This document shows, piece after piece, positions 25,237 through 34,094 of a stretch of DNA of 64,000 nt (within the stretch, counting starts at the first letter, position 1; each line of letters opens with the position of its first letter). Source of the DNA: Saprospiraceae bacterium (lineage in GTDB: Bacteria; Bacteroidota; Bacteroidia; Chitinophagales; Saprospiraceae); the NCBI GenBank assembly GCA_026129545.1, contig JAHCHX010000001.1, positions 805,501-869,500 of the forward strand. The letters run 5' to 3'. A program made the translations under genes and the position numbers. Under the pieces are notes generated by a model. That model made no database searches and had not been told where the DNA came from. It was given only the letters and a program-made list of their open reading frames with translations.

Positions 25237-26149
25237 AGTAGCCAAAGCGTTGTAGGGCGCGTTCGTCGTCGCGCCAATTGTCGCGCACTTTCACGGTGAG
25301 TTCGAGAAAAACCTTTGATTGCAAAAAACGCTCGATTTCCATGCGAGCATCGGAGCCAAGTTTCTTGATGGCGTTTCCGTTTTTTCCCAGAATGATGGCT
25401 TTTTGTGTTTCGCGCATCACATAGATGGTGGCCGCGATGCGGGCGATTGGCTCGCCTGCCTTGGTTTCGGCATCTTTAAAAGCATCCACGCTTACCTCAC
25501 AGGAATAGGGGATTTCGTCGGCATAGTTGAGAAAGATTTTTTCTCGAATTATTTCGCCCACAAAAAAGCGTTCTGGCCGGTCGGTGAGTTGGTCGGGGGG
25601 ATAGTATGGCGCTCCTTCTGGCAGGTAATGCAGTATTTTTTCCAGCAAAGATTGGGTCTCGTCACCTTTTAAGGCTGAAATAGCGATTGCGTCGGCAAAA
25701 GGAACTCGTTTTTTCCACCAGCCTGCCACATCTTGTGCGCGTTGTGGTGCCACGAGGTCTTTTTTGTTCAGGACCAAGAGAATGGGTGCTTCGGTTTTTT
25801 TTAGCACTTCTATGACGGGGTTGTCATCTTCCAGCTCCTCGGTCATGTCAAAGACAAACAGCATCAAGTCAGCATCTTCCACAGTGCCCTCCACAAATCG
25901 GTTCATGGCTTGGTGCATTTTGTAGGATGGTTTTTTGACGTAGCCGGGCGTGTCCGAAAAAACGATTTGGAAGTGGTCGCCAGTCAGAATACCAATGATA
26001 CGGTGACGGGTGGTTTGGGGTTTGTGGGTGATGATGCTCATGCGTTCGCCCACCAATGCGTTCATCAGCGTGGATTTGCCCGCGTTGGGTCGGCCTATGA
26101 TGTTGACAAAGCCGGATTTATAGTTTGTGTGCTCGGGCTGTGAATCCAT
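25235..26149 (-). CDS. era: GTPase Era
   Basis: The 304-residue product has the G1 motif GRPNAGKSTLMNALVG, the Era switch segment ITHKPQTTRHRIIGIL, the G3 motif DTPGYVKKPSYKMHQAMN and the G4 motif NKKD. A C-terminal KH domain (about 210-300) includes ILGKNGNAIKKLG. Era binds the 3' end of 16S rRNA in 30S subunit maturation. The length is normal. It lies 23 bases downstream of the next gene and is probably co-transcribed with it. Confidence 0.97.
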   Translation of the reverse strand: MDSQPEHTNYKSGFVNIIGRPNAGKSTLMNALVGERMSIITHKPQTTRHRIIGILTGDHFQIVFSDTPGYVKKPSYKMHQAMNRFVEGTVEDADLMLFVFDMTEELEDDNPVIEVLKKTEAPILLVLNKKDLVAPQRAQDVAGWWKKRVPFADAIAISALKGDETQSLLEKILHYLPEGAPYYPPDQLTDRPERFFVGEIIREKIFLNYADEIPYSCEVSVDAFKDAETKAGEPIARIAATIYVMRETQKAIILGKNGNAIKKLGSDARMEIERFLQSKVFLELTVKVRDNWRDDERALQRFGY

Positions 26150-26172
26150 GTGTCCAGTTCATTTCGATGCGC

Positions 26173-26760
26173 TCACCATGCCAGTCGCCGGATGCGCCCG
26201 GCTACCATGGCATCAATGATTTGAAAAACCACTTGGGGTTTTTGTGTGCGCCAGTTGATGTCGTTGTAGTCGTCGCCGAAGTGGACGTAATGTTGCAGGC
26301 GGGCTTCGTGCATCTCTTCGGCGACGTGTTGGCGCGTGTTCAGAATAGCCACCCAGCCGCCTTCTTCGTGTACGTCTTCTGCCCATTCGGCGTAGTAGTC
26401 GTCGTCGGTGGAGGCATGGAAATTGAGGACATGCTCGCAGAAAAGGACGAACTTTGTGATGCCTTTTCGCTCGAGCGGCTCCACCACGTTGCGCTTCAAA
26501 AACATGATGTCGTTGTGGAGCGCGTCGTTCCATTCGCCGATGAGCTCGATAAAGGCATATCCTTCGGCGTAGTCCGCGAAAAGGATTTTTCCGTAAAGCG
26601 TGGAGGAGCCAAACGCATCCCATTGGGGGTGCAGGTAAAAATTGTACAGCCGATGCGTGTAGTGAAACTCGCTGTACTTGCGCCCGTAAAATGGCGACTG
26701 GGCATCTTCCGACGCTATGTAGAGGTCTCGCCAGCGAAAATGCGGTTCGATGTCGTGCAT
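26173..26760 (-). CDS. Conserved hypothetical protein
   Basis: The 195-residue soluble product is rich in aromatic and acidic residues (RWRDLYIASEDAQSPFYGR, YNFYLHPQWDAFGSSTLYGK, then VLFCEHVLNFHAS). It has no signal peptide or membrane helix. I do not recognise a family. It precedes era with a 23-base gap, and a TAATTTTG promoter box lies about 55 bases upstream, which supports expression. Confidence 0.75.
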   Translation of the reverse strand: MHDIEPHFRWRDLYIASEDAQSPFYGRKYSEFHYTHRLYNFYLHPQWDAFGSSTLYGKILFADYAEGYAFIELIGEWNDALHNDIMFLKRNVVEPLERKGITKFVLFCEHVLNFHASTDDDYYAEWAEDVHEEGGWVAILNTRQHVAEEMHEARLQHYVHFGDDYNDINWRTQKPQVVFQIIDAMVAGRIRRLAW

Positions 26761-26815
26761 GGATTGAAAAAATTAGCAGGTTGCAGGTTTTGGGTTCAGG
26801 CGCATTTCCCTGCCG

Positions 26816-26823
26816 CAAAATTA
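26816..26823 (-). promoter_or_regulatory. Bacteroidota -7 element for the gene pair ending in era
   Basis: The minus strand reads TAATTTTG, an exact TAnnTTTG match, 56 bases before the ATG at 26760. Confidence 0.45.
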
Positions 26824-26863
26824 GGATGTTTGCACGCTTTTATTCAGCCAAAAAAAGGAAGTC

Positions 26864-27409
26864 GTGGAAAAGAAAAATTTTTTGAAAGTCGTGGTCACAG
26901 GCCCTGAATCCACTGGGAAAACAGCCCTGGCGGAGGCGTTGGCTCAACGGCTCGGCGTGGCTTGGGTTCCAGAGTTTGCGCGATATTATGTGGCACATTT
27001 GGGACGCCCCTATCGCCGCGAGGATTTGAAGGCGATTGGCTTGGGTCAGAGCGTTTGGGAGCAATGGTACGCGCTTAAATTTGCCGAAGACAGCTATGCA
27101 AACCTGCTTGTTTGCGACACGGATTGGACGGTGCTTCATGTTTGGGAAGAATACCGGTTCCGACCCGACGACGCTCCCGAATGGCAAAAAGGGTACGGCC
27201 CTGCCCATCTTGCCGACCTCTATTTGTTGTGTGCGCCCGATTTTCCGTGGCAGCCAGACCCGCTTCGTGAACACCCCGACGAACGCGACGCATTGTTTGA
27301 TTTATACGAAGAACTGTTGCATGGCCGTCAAGCCAATTTTATCACGCTGACGGGCGGGCACGAAATGCGTCTGCAAATTGCGCTGTCGGCAATCCGCAAA
27401 CTTTTCTGA
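26864..27409 (+). CDS. NadR-like AAA family ATPase
   Basis: The 181-residue product has a Walker A motif, GPESTGKTALAEALAQ (about 13-28), followed by VPEFARYYV, CDTDWTVLHVWEEYRF and a final DERDALFDLYEELL. This matches the kinase-like domain of NadR (ribosylnicotinamide kinase) as a stand-alone form common in Bacteroidota, often near vitamin transport genes. The substrate is unproven. It lies directly upstream of the TPP riboswitch and its TonB receptor, so a vitamin link, perhaps thiamine, is plausible. Confidence 0.82.
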   Translation: MEKKNFLKVVVTGPESTGKTALAEALAQRLGVAWVPEFARYYVAHLGRPYRREDLKAIGLGQSVWEQWYALKFAEDSYANLLVCDTDWTVLHVWEEYRFRPDDAPEWQKGYGPAHLADLYLLCAPDFPWQPDPLREHPDERDALFDLYEELLHGRQANFITLTGGHEMRLQIALSAIRKLF

Positions 27410-27424
27410 CCTTTGCATTCAATT

Positions 27425-27504
27425 CTCATTGGGGTGCCGCGCTGTGTCGCGGCTGAGATTAGACCCATCGAACTTGCCCGGGTAATTCCGGGTAAGGAAC
27501 TGAG
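27425..27504 (+). promoter_or_regulatory. TPP (THI-box) riboswitch
   Basis: The sequence contains the conserved elements in order: GGGGTGC, GGCTGAGA, ACCC, GAACTTG and GGTAATTCCGGGTAAGGA, closed by a CTCA/TGAG stem (27425-27428 with 27501-27504). This is the thiamine pyrophosphate aptamer. It lies about 150 bases before the TonB receptor at 27658. A GC-rich segment after it (CGGCG...CGGCGG) may be the expression platform that sequesters the start. Confidence 0.93.
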
Positions 27505-27657
27505 ACGGGTAGTGGCATCACTACGTCGGCGAAGCCCCTTCATCGGCGGATGTTTCACTCAAATTGTTCTTCTTAAATGTTTATTCACCACACGGTGTCG
27601 AGTAGAACTACTTGCGCATCGCTTCGAGATTCCTCTAAATGCTGGACGCGTTGGGGA

Positions 27658-29898
27658 ATGTTTCTTCCAATTTTTCTCGTTTTTTTCCCACTTGCACTTG
27701 CTGCCCAAAAAAAAATGCCCGACTCGCTTGCGCTGCAAACGGTCGTGATACAGGCTACTCGCGCTGATGCAAAAAGCCCGGTGCCGCACACCAATCTTTC
27801 GGCGGAAAAAATCGCGCAGTCGTATCATGCGCAGGACGTGCCGATGCTGTTGACGGGTGTGCCATCGCTGGTGGAAACATCGGATGCGGGCACTGGCATT
27901 GGCTACACGGGGCTTCGGATTCGCGGGAGCGACCCGACGCGGGTGAACGTGACCATCAATGGGGTGCCGCTCAATGACGCGGAAAGCCAGGGGGTTTTTT
28001 GGGTGGATTTGCCGGATTTGGCAGCCTCCGCAGCAGAAATTCAGGTGCAGCGAGGGGTCGGCACCAGCACCAATGGCGCGGGCGCGTTTGGTGCGACGGT
28101 GAATCTCGATTTGTCGAAAGTAGAGCCGGGGCCGTTTGCGGTGCTGACGGGCACATTGGGTGCTTTCGGCACGCTCAAAACTTCGGCGCAGTTCGGCACG
28201 GGCTTATTGCCGGGAAATGTGGCGTTTGGCGGTCGCGTGTCCAAGATAGATTCGGAGGGCTTCATAGACCGGGCAAGTGCCGACCTGAACTCGTTGCACT
28301 TGACGGGGGCATACATAGATGAGCGCCAATCGCTTCAGGTGCATTTTTTGTCGGGCCATACGCTTACCTATCAGGCTTGGAATGGGGTGCCCGCCCAGTA
28401 TGTGCACGACGAGCACCTTAGAACATACAATACCGCCGGCACGGAACGCCCCGGCGCACCCTACGAGGATGAAGTGGACGACTACACGCAACGACACTTG
28501 CTGCTGCATTTCAAACGGATGTTTCCTTTGGGGCTGAGCCTCCAACTCAACGGCCACTACACGCGTGGCTTCGGGTTTTATGAGCAATACAAGGCCAATC
28601 AAACATTTGCCCGATATGGAATGCCCGATTTTGTGACTGGTGATGTGACGCTTACCTCGACGGATTTGGTGCGCAGACGTTGGCTCGACAACGACTTTTA
28701 CGGTGTCACTTATGCTTTGCGGTGGCAGCCGCCTATCAACATGGCTTGGATGTCGGGCGCTCCAGCGATTACTTTGGGCGGGGCGGCAAGCCGGTATGAG
28801 GGGGCGCATTTTGGCGAGGTGATTTGGGCGGGTATAGCTACCGCGCCCAAGGATTTTCGCTACTACGACAACAATGCCGACAAGCGCGATGCCAATGTTT
28901 TTCTGAAAATGGAAACGGAGCTGGCAAGGGGGGGGTCCACTTTTTTGGATATGCAGGTGCGCGGGGTTCGGTACGCATTTTTGGGTTTCGACAATGACTT
29001 GAACAATGTGACGCAAACGGCCAACCTGACTTTTTTTAACCCAAAAATCGGTGCAACGTATTCATTTTCAAAAAAATGGACGGCCTACGGATTTTTCGGC
29101 ATTGGCAACCGCGAGCCGAACCGCGACGACTACACCCAGTCCACCCCGAACAGTCGCCCGCGCCCGGAACGGCTTTACGACCTCGAATGGGGATTGAAAA
29201 CTGGCGGCAAAACTTGGAACGCCACAGCCAATTTTTTCTGGATGCAATATCGCGACCAATTGGTGCTCGACGGGCGGCTGAACGACGTGGGCGCTTACAT
29301 CCGCACGAACGTGCCCGACAGTTACCGCGCCGGGGTGGAGTTGGAAGCCTCCGGCAATATTGGTTCTCGGCTTACGCTGACGGGCAACGCGGCTTTTAGT
29401 CAGAACAAAGTCAAGGAGTTCACCGAATACCGCGACAACTGGGACACAGGCGAACAAGAAGTTTTCAAGTACAGCAACACGGATTTGGCTTTTTCGCCGA
29501 GCGTAACAGCGCGGGGTGAAGCCTTTGTTGTCATCCTGAAAGGATCTAAAAATTTGCTTTCGGCATCGCTTTCAGGCAAATACGTCGGCCAACAGTTTTT
29601 GGACAACACTTCGAACGAGAACACAGTGCTGCCCGGTTTTTTCTTTTCCGACCTTCGGCTGAACTGGGATTTGCAGAAAGTCGTGGGAGAAAAACTGAGC
29701 CTAATTGTTTCGGCGAACAATCTTTTTGACAAAAAATACTCTCCCAACGGTTGGGCTTACCGCTTTGTTTCTGAGGGCTACGACCCCCGCGCCGACGACC
29801 CTTACAGCCGTCTGGAAGGCAATGGAATCTATAACCTGACTGGATTTTTCCCGCAAGCGGGGCGACATTGGATGCTGACGGTGCGGGTGCGATGGTAG
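27658..29898 (+). CDS. TonB-dependent outer-membrane receptor, probably for thiamine
   Basis: From the ATG at 27658 the product has a signal peptide (MFLPIFLVFFPLALAAQ), a plug domain (TVVIQATRADAKSPVP, then RIRGSDPTRVNVTINGVPL and VQRGVGTSTNGAGAFGATVN) and a long beta barrel ending GRHWMLTVRVRW. About 746 residues is normal for the class. The TPP riboswitch upstream implies thiamine or a precursor as the substrate, as in the known Bacteroidota thiamine regulon. A start at 27577 exists in frame but precedes no recognisable leader. Confidence 0.93.
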   Translation: MFLPIFLVFFPLALAAQKKMPDSLALQTVVIQATRADAKSPVPHTNLSAEKIAQSYHAQDVPMLLTGVPSLVETSDAGTGIGYTGLRIRGSDPTRVNVTINGVPLNDAESQGVFWVDLPDLAASAAEIQVQRGVGTSTNGAGAFGATVNLDLSKVEPGPFAVLTGTLGAFGTLKTSAQFGTGLLPGNVAFGGRVSKIDSEGFIDRASADLNSLHLTGAYIDERQSLQVHFLSGHTLTYQAWNGVPAQYVHDEHLRTYNTAGTERPGAPYEDEVDDYTQRHLLLHFKRMFPLGLSLQLNGHYTRGFGFYEQYKANQTFARYGMPDFVTGDVTLTSTDLVRRRWLDNDFYGVTYALRWQPPINMAWMSGAPAITLGGAASRYEGAHFGEVIWAGIATAPKDFRYYDNNADKRDANVFLKMETELARGGSTFLDMQVRGVRYAFLGFDNDLNNVTQTANLTFFNPKIGATYSFSKKWTAYGFFGIGNREPNRDDYTQSTPNSRPRPERLYDLEWGLKTGGKTWNATANFFWMQYRDQLVLDGRLNDVGAYIRTNVPDSYRAGVELEASGNIGSRLTLTGNAAFSQNKVKEFTEYRDNWDTGEQEVFKYSNTDLAFSPSVTARGEAFVVILKGSKNLLSASLSGKYVGQQFLDNTSNENTVLPGFFFSDLRLNWDLQKVVGEKLSLIVSANNLFDKKYSPNGWAYRFVSEGYDPRADDPYSRLEGNGIYNLTGFFPQAGRHWMLTVRVRW

Positions 29899-29912
29899 CA
29901 GGTAGGGAAACA

Positions 29913-29960
29913 AAACGACATGAGGCATCACCGAAAGGTTCGGGATGCCTCATGTCGTTT
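29913..29960. terminator. Bidirectional terminator between convergent genes
   Basis: A perfect 17-bp stem (AAACGACATGAGGCATC and its complement) lies between the TonB receptor and the LysM gene, which converge here. Confidence 0.75.
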
Positions 29961-29976
29961 CTGAACTTGTTGCAGT

Positions 29977-31752
29977 TCAATACTTCCGAACAACGATTCT
30001 CCTGCCCGGCGTCAGTTTTTCATCCTGTTGCACGCTGTTCAAAGCTGCGAGCTCGGCCACGTTCATCTTGAACTTGATGGCGATGGAATTCATCGTTTCG
30101 CCTTGGCGCACGATGTACTCCTGTGTCGGCGGCAGCTCGCCCGGTGTGCCGGGAGCAGTCGGGCTGGCATCGGTGACGCCTCCGCTCGGCAAATTGGTAG
30201 CCGCAGCTGGTGTGGCTGCGGGGTTCGAGAAACCGCCATAGCTAGGCGATATGTCCGGCTGATTGCCCTGTGGTGGGGTGTTGGCGGGGGTCAAGACGTT
30301 TGAAACGGTCGGTGGGGGGCCATAAGTGGCTGGGGTTCTTGGCGTAGTGGAAGAGCTGGAGGGCAATTGGCAAGTGCAATCAGGTATCACGATTTGCTGA
30401 CCGGCTTGTAGTGCCACACTGCCTTCTAAGGCGAAATTGTTGGCGCGTCGCACACATTCCTCGGGGCAGACGTATCGCTTGGATATGCCATAGAGGGTTT
30501 CGCCTTTTTGCACGACGTGGATGCGTGTGCCCGAGGTGGGGGCTGTCGTGTTGGGGGGCTGCTGCTGATTAAAGGTCTGTTGTGTGCCCTGATAGTTGCC
30601 ACCCCAATAGATAGACTGGTTTTGCACGGTAGGCCCTGTTGATGCCGGAGCCGTGTTCCCTTTGGAGGTGGTGGAAGTGGCGGGTGGCTTGGCGCTGGCA
30701 GGTGGTTTTTGCACCCATATTTGTTGGCATACCTCGATGTGGTCGGGGTTTTTGATGCCGTTCCAGTTGATAAGCGACTTCAAATCAACGTTGTAGGTGC
30801 GAGAAATAGCTTTAAGCGACTCGCCGCGCTGTACGATGTGGTAGCCTTTGCCGGGTGGGGTGGGGCAGTTATATGGATTGTAAGCGTTTGCTGCGGTGCC
30901 GCCAGTGTTAGCGGTTGGGCCAGTTATCTGGTTGTTTCCGCCCACATTCGCGTTTTCCTTGTCGGGTTCCTTGCCGGTGTTGTAGCCGGGCGTTGTTGTC
31001 CAAGAGGGGGTGGTGTTGCTGTTGATGACATCCGAGTAGGGGCATATCGAGGCAAGATATTGGTCAATTCCCACTCCGTTGACACTGTTGAGCCGTATTT
31101 CGTTTTGTTCCAAATCAGCGGCGGTGGCACCGATGCGGCTATTCACGATGCCAATGCCGTAGATGAAATCAAAATTGGTTCTTTCCGTAAACCCGCGTGC
31201 TGGTTCGCCGTTGAAGCGCCATTGATAGCGGCAATTGGCCAATTGAGACCCCGCGAAACGGATGACGGTCTGCGAGGCATCGCTTTGAAGGTTGTCTTGA
31301 TAGCTGAGTTTGGTCGTGTCAATGGCGAAAGTGTATTTCTGTCCTACCACGAGGTACCATTGTCCGTAGCGTTTTATCTGGGTGGCCGAATAAATCGGCA
31401 TCATCACATAGCCGCTGCTGGGTTGTTGGAGGATGACATACAGCTGGCGAGTGTTGGGCTGGTCGTTGATGATTTTCACTACCTCGTCGTTCAGGCGTAG
31501 GTTGCTGCAATCAAAAGTGCCGACGGGCAGTTCGCCTGTTGGCAAGCCGCTGCCACCCGACCAAAAAATGAATTGTTCGTCGGGGTTCGTCTGTACCGAA
31601 TAGGCGTAGAGTGGCGCTCCCGTTCGGGTGTATCGGTACTCCAATTGCTTCATGCAATTTGTGCCGAACAACACATACGCAGGAGCTACTTGCGCTGTTG
31701 CCGAAGAAACAAGCGAGCAAAGCGCAATGACTGTGAGAAGGAGATTTTTCAT
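29977..31752 (-). CDS. Secreted LysM-domain protein
   Basis: The 591-residue product has a signal peptide (MKNLLLTVIALCSLVSSATAQ), an N-terminal region of about 230 residues shared with its neighbour, and three LysM domains (HIVQRGESLKAISRTYNVD, HVVQKGETLYGISKRYVC, EYIVRQGETMNSIAIKFKM) separated by proline- and threonine-rich linkers. LysM binds peptidoglycan, so the protein is probably periplasmic. It lies 52 bases after a paralogue (31805-33580) with the same layout. Confidence 0.88.
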   Translation of the reverse strand: MKNLLLTVIALCSLVSSATAQVAPAYVLFGTNCMKQLEYRYTRTGAPLYAYSVQTNPDEQFIFWSGGSGLPTGELPVGTFDCSNLRLNDEVVKIINDQPNTRQLYVILQQPSSGYVMMPIYSATQIKRYGQWYLVVGQKYTFAIDTTKLSYQDNLQSDASQTVIRFAGSQLANCRYQWRFNGEPARGFTERTNFDFIYGIGIVNSRIGATAADLEQNEIRLNSVNGVGIDQYLASICPYSDVINSNTTPSWTTTPGYNTGKEPDKENANVGGNNQITGPTANTGGTAANAYNPYNCPTPPGKGYHIVQRGESLKAISRTYNVDLKSLINWNGIKNPDHIEVCQQIWVQKPPASAKPPATSTTSKGNTAPASTGPTVQNQSIYWGGNYQGTQQTFNQQQPPNTTAPTSGTRIHVVQKGETLYGISKRYVCPEECVRRANNFALEGSVALQAGQQIVIPDCTCQLPSSSSTTPRTPATYGPPPTVSNVLTPANTPPQGNQPDISPSYGGFSNPAATPAAATNLPSGGVTDASPTAPGTPGELPPTQEYIVRQGETMNSIAIKFKMNVAELAALNSVQQDEKLTPGRRIVVRKY

Positions 31753-31804
31753 GACATTCTGTTTTTGAAAAAGAGGTTGTTAGAGTTGCTGGGTTTTGAG
31801 CAGA

Positions 31805-33580
31805 TTACTTCGGTATTTTCAAAATGCTGCGTGGCGTGGGCTCTTGGTTGGCTGCCAAATTGTTGGCAGCAGCTAGCTTTTCTGGCGAAATGCCATATCG
31901 CTGCGCGATGGAGGCCAATGTGTCGCCCGATTGGACGATGTACTCGCCCACATACTCAAAATTGGACGGTTGTCTGATGGCTGGAGGCGAAAAAGGAGTG
32001 TTGTTTGCTCCTTGCGTCATGCTAGAAGCTTTTACGCTTGGCGCCGTGGGGGCTTGGCTGTGCTGTACTGGTGGGGAGTAGGTCAACAAATCCTCGCGTT
32101 CGCCCCTTCCGTCCGACACGACCAAGAGTGTTCCTTCCTGCAATCTATCGTCGTTGCCGGGAGGCAGGTTTTTGTTGGTTCGGTTGATGTGGCGCAAGTA
32201 AGGAGTGGCGTAGCCATACTTCCATGCGATGTCGTTGAGGGTTTCTCCCGCAAGCGTCTTGTGCATCAGCCTGCCCGGTGGAAGGATTGCAGGGTTGGGA
32301 GGGGCGGAGGTGGCTGGTGGGGTAATCGTGTGGTTGGCTGGTATTCCTGTTGTTGTCTGCGCAGGCAGTGGCCCCAAGGCAAGTTGTTGCCCGGCTTGAA
32401 TGTCGTCGCCTTGAAGCTTGTTCCAGTGTTTGATGTTGGCTACCGTCACGTTGTATTTGCGAGCGATGCCAAACAACGTCTCGCCTTTCTGCACTTCATG
32501 GTATCGCGGCCCTGTCGTGGCGGGGGTGGTTGGTTCGGGCGGCGCAGTCACCCAAATTTTGTCGCACACTTTTATTTGCGCGGGGTCTTGCAGCTTGTTC
32601 CACAACAAGAGCAATTTGCGGTCCACGTTGTAAGCGCGGGCAATTGAGGCAAGCGAATCGCCCGGCTGCACCACATGGTAGCCATAGCCGGGTGGGGTAG
32701 GGCAGTTGACCAAAGGCACGTTGCCACTCGTCTCAGTAGGTTTTGTGTGAAAAGTCTCTTTGTCAGGCTCGGCAAATGGGTTGTAAGGCTTGCCGTTTGG
32801 GTCGTTTGGGTTGGTAGCGTCGGTGGGCAAACGGGTGATGAAGGTGGCGGTTCCGTCTTCATTGTTTGCGGGTGTGTGGCATGTCGCGTAAATGTAATCG
32901 TCCAAGTTCATGCCGTTGACGCGCAGTAGGCGATAGATGTTTTGCTCCATTTCACTGCCATTGCGCCCCGTTCGGTCGCTGATGATGCCAATGCTCGGAA
33001 TTACTTCCACATCTGCTCGCGGCGCATCGGGGCGGGTAGGCTCCAATCGGAAAGCGTATAGCTGCTGGCAGTCCTGTCCGCGTCGCCCCGTCAGATACAC
33101 GGGCGATGCCACACCGGGGCGCGACAGGTTGCGGGCGTAGTTGATGCTCGCTGTGTCCATGACAAAATCATAGTTGGGAGAGCGGAAGGCGAAATAGGTG
33201 CCCGAGCGCGCGATGTAACCAGCGGACTCGACAGGATAGGAGTGAAATCCGTTTTGCACCTTGAACACCACATAAGCCAAACGCCCACCCGCGTTAATGT
33301 TGTCAATCAGCGTAGCGTTAATCTCGTCGTGCTGACACATCACGGCACCTGCGGGCAAGTAGGTCGTCTTGAGCGGGTCCTTGTTGCTAATGACAAAAAA
33401 ATACAACTCGCTCGCCCCTTTCGGAATCGAGTACATCAGCAGGTTCTGCTCCGTGTAGGTGTATTGATATTCCAACTGGTTGGTACATTCGGGGTTAAAC
33501 TGGATGTAGAGCGGTGATTGGGCATTCAGCGCCGACAACACCAAAAAAAAGGTTAGGAAAGTAAAGGTGGTTCGCCTCAT
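31805..33580 (-). CDS. Secreted LysM-domain protein, paralogue
   Basis: From the ATG at 33580 the 591-residue product has a signal peptide (MRRTTFTFLTFFLVLSALNAQ), the same N-terminal domain as its neighbour (NQLEYQYTYTEQNLLMYSIP compares with KQLEYRYTRTGAPLYAYSV) and four LysM units, including YHVVQPGDSLASIARAYNVD and EYIVQSGDTLASIAQRYGIS. The shared N-terminal domain is of unknown function. The frame is open to 33634, but the signal peptide supports 33580. Confidence 0.88.
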   Translation of the reverse strand: MRRTTFTFLTFFLVLSALNAQSPLYIQFNPECTNQLEYQYTYTEQNLLMYSIPKGASELYFFVISNKDPLKTTYLPAGAVMCQHDEINATLIDNINAGGRLAYVVFKVQNGFHSYPVESAGYIARSGTYFAFRSPNYDFVMDTASINYARNLSRPGVASPVYLTGRRGQDCQQLYAFRLEPTRPDAPRADVEVIPSIGIISDRTGRNGSEMEQNIYRLLRVNGMNLDDYIYATCHTPANNEDGTATFITRLPTDATNPNDPNGKPYNPFAEPDKETFHTKPTETSGNVPLVNCPTPPGYGYHVVQPGDSLASIARAYNVDRKLLLLWNKLQDPAQIKVCDKIWVTAPPEPTTPATTGPRYHEVQKGETLFGIARKYNVTVANIKHWNKLQGDDIQAGQQLALGPLPAQTTTGIPANHTITPPATSAPPNPAILPPGRLMHKTLAGETLNDIAWKYGYATPYLRHINRTNKNLPPGNDDRLQEGTLLVVSDGRGEREDLLTYSPPVQHSQAPTAPSVKASSMTQGANNTPFSPPAIRQPSNFEYVGEYIVQSGDTLASIAQRYGISPEKLAAANNLAANQEPTPRSILKIPK

Positions 33581-33771
33581 ACGATAATTTTTTTCAGGGC
33601 TAAAACGGTTTGAAGTGATTTTGATTTTTCCCAAAATTCGCTATTTTTTCAAAAAATGGAAATTCTGAAACGCTGTGCAAGATTAGGCCAAAATTTTCAA
33701 ACAAGAGGCTGAAAATCAGTACAATAATAAAATTCATAAAAAAATTCACCCTCGAACGATTTTTTTTTCGT

Positions 33772-33837
33772 AAAAACTTGGCGTGTCAACCCCTCCCCGC
33801 CGGGAGGAGTTGACACGCCAAGTTTTTATTTTTTTTC
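33772..33837. terminator. Very long hairpin, probable bidirectional terminator
   Basis: A 19-bp perfect stem (AAAAACTTGGCGTGTCAAC and its complement), extended by a CCTCC/GGAGG pair, has A residues on the left and T residues on the right. It sits between two divergent genes, where a terminator would not be expected unless something is transcribed toward it; the small minus-strand ORF at 33786-34094 ends inside it. Confidence 0.75.
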
Positions 33838-34094
33838 AACAAATCCGTCACTCGGTGCGACAACATCACACGGCAGACCGTCAAGGCCAAGCAATTTTGC
33901 ATAAAACAGCCCCATGATTTTGTCAGCCATGCGAACCAATCAGGAACATCCCAGCCAATATCGTCAACGCAAGGTTTTTTTGAACCAACGACGCTCGCAA
34001 TCCTTTGAAAATCACACAAATCAATCAAGGGAATCCCTGCCTTGCCAATTGGCAGGTTCAAATCTTCTTTAATCTGGGTATAACTTTGCGCCAT
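33786..34094 (-). CDS. Possible small protein antisense to the surE upstream region
   Basis: An open frame of 102 residues (MAQSYTQIKEDLNLPIGKAG onward, with DIGWDVPDWFAWLTKSWGCF) starts where the surE start codon lies on the other strand (ATG on 34094-34092) and runs left into the long hairpin. It is more protein-like than a random frame and is followed by a terminator, but has no promoter or recognisable family. Confidence 0.3.
   Translation of the reverse strand: MAQSYTQIKEDLNLPIGKAGIPLIDLCDFQRIASVVGSKKPCVDDIGWDVPDWFAWLTKSWGCFMQNCLALTVCRVMLSHRVTDLLKKNKNLACQLLPAGRG
34081..34088 (+). promoter_or_regulatory. Bacteroidota -7 element immediately before surE
   Basis: TAACTTTG matches TAnnTTTG and ends only four bases before the surE ATG, so transcription would start at or very close to the start codon. 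Confidence 0.5.
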
